A stretch of DNA of 51,157 nt from WLMZ01 sp031410915 (lineage in GTDB: Bacteria > Actinomycetota > Acidimicrobiia > Acidimicrobiales > Ilumatobacteraceae): NCBI GenBank assembly GCA_031410915.1, contig JANNZY010000140.1, forward strand, positions 1 to 51,157, written 5' to 3'. The number at the start of each line of letters is the position of its first letter. Position 1 is the first letter of the stretch. The notes beneath the pieces were generated by a model that was given only the letters and a program-made list of their open reading frames with translations, was not told the origin of the DNA and did not search any database. Shown in pieces: positions 51,045 to 51,157 of this stretch. The position numbers and the translations under genes are program-made.

Positions 51045-51157
51045 TGTTCTCTCCTTTGGTTTGTGTCGGTCAGTGGTTCGAGGCCAGCCGCAAGCCGACC
51101 TGATCTTCATCCACCCGAGACCGGCTCTCGGCGGTGTCATGTCAGCGTGAACCAACT

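Overview
The window is about 51 kb of GC-rich bacterial chromosome, tightly packed on both strands, with no rRNA, tRNA, CRISPR array, phage or insertion sequence that I can recognise. GC-ending codons, frequent GTG starts, ATGA/GTGA gene overlaps, Thr/Ala-rich lipoprotein linkers, Ser/Thr kinases with FHA proteins, an AftD-like arabinosyltransferase homologue and many apparently leaderless genes point to an actinobacterium. Acidimicrobiia (Ilumatobacter-like) is my best guess, but it is inferred from style and content, not from a marker gene.

Region 1 (1-21064) is a cell-envelope glycan or glycolipid block. It holds seven polytopic glycosyltransferase-type proteins (one partial, two a tandem duplicate pair), a GT4 glycosyltransferase, a methyltransferase, a 1434-residue AftD-like protein, a polyprenyl-phosphate mannose synthase and a PIG-V-type mannosyltransferase. 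Inside it sits a four-gene coupled redox operon (small protein, GMC flavoprotein, two SDR enzymes). The GT-C type enzymes would use polyprenyl-phosphate sugars on the outer face of the membrane. The synthase would supply one donor, and the redox operon may modify a sugar or lipid.

Region 2 (21110-30021) holds a crotonase, an AlkA-like DNA glycosylase, a complete five-gene oligopeptide-type ABC importer (binding protein, two permeases, two ATPases) and a PPK2 polyphosphate kinase.

Region 3 (30071-38443) looks catabolic for purines or related cyclic amides. It contains a three-subunit molybdenum hydroxylase of xanthine dehydrogenase type, a phosphoribosyltransferase, a creatininase-family amidohydrolase and an allantoate/N-carbamoyl amidohydrolase, with a CrtI-like flavoprotein read divergently. 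A 40-bp tandem repeat array and a strongly self-complementary spacer lie here.

Region 4 (38482-49647) is the most unusual part. A membrane-anchored Hsp70-like ATPase overlaps a minimal FHA gene. Converging on them is a run made of a cation/proton antiporter, a zinc-ribbon FHA protein, a soluble Ser/Thr kinase, a four-helix membrane protein and an unfamiliar flavoprotein, preceded by a second kinase with an unidentified C-terminal domain. It reads as a phospho-signalling module that may control redox or ion homeostasis.

Region 5 (49749-51157) is an NMT1/THI5-like ABC binding protein broken by one in-frame TAA, and its best start codon reads ATC.

At least twelve gene starts have a TANNNT (or CANNNT) hexamer 6-8 nt before the start codon, the hallmark of leaderless transcripts. 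This pattern was used to choose several starts.
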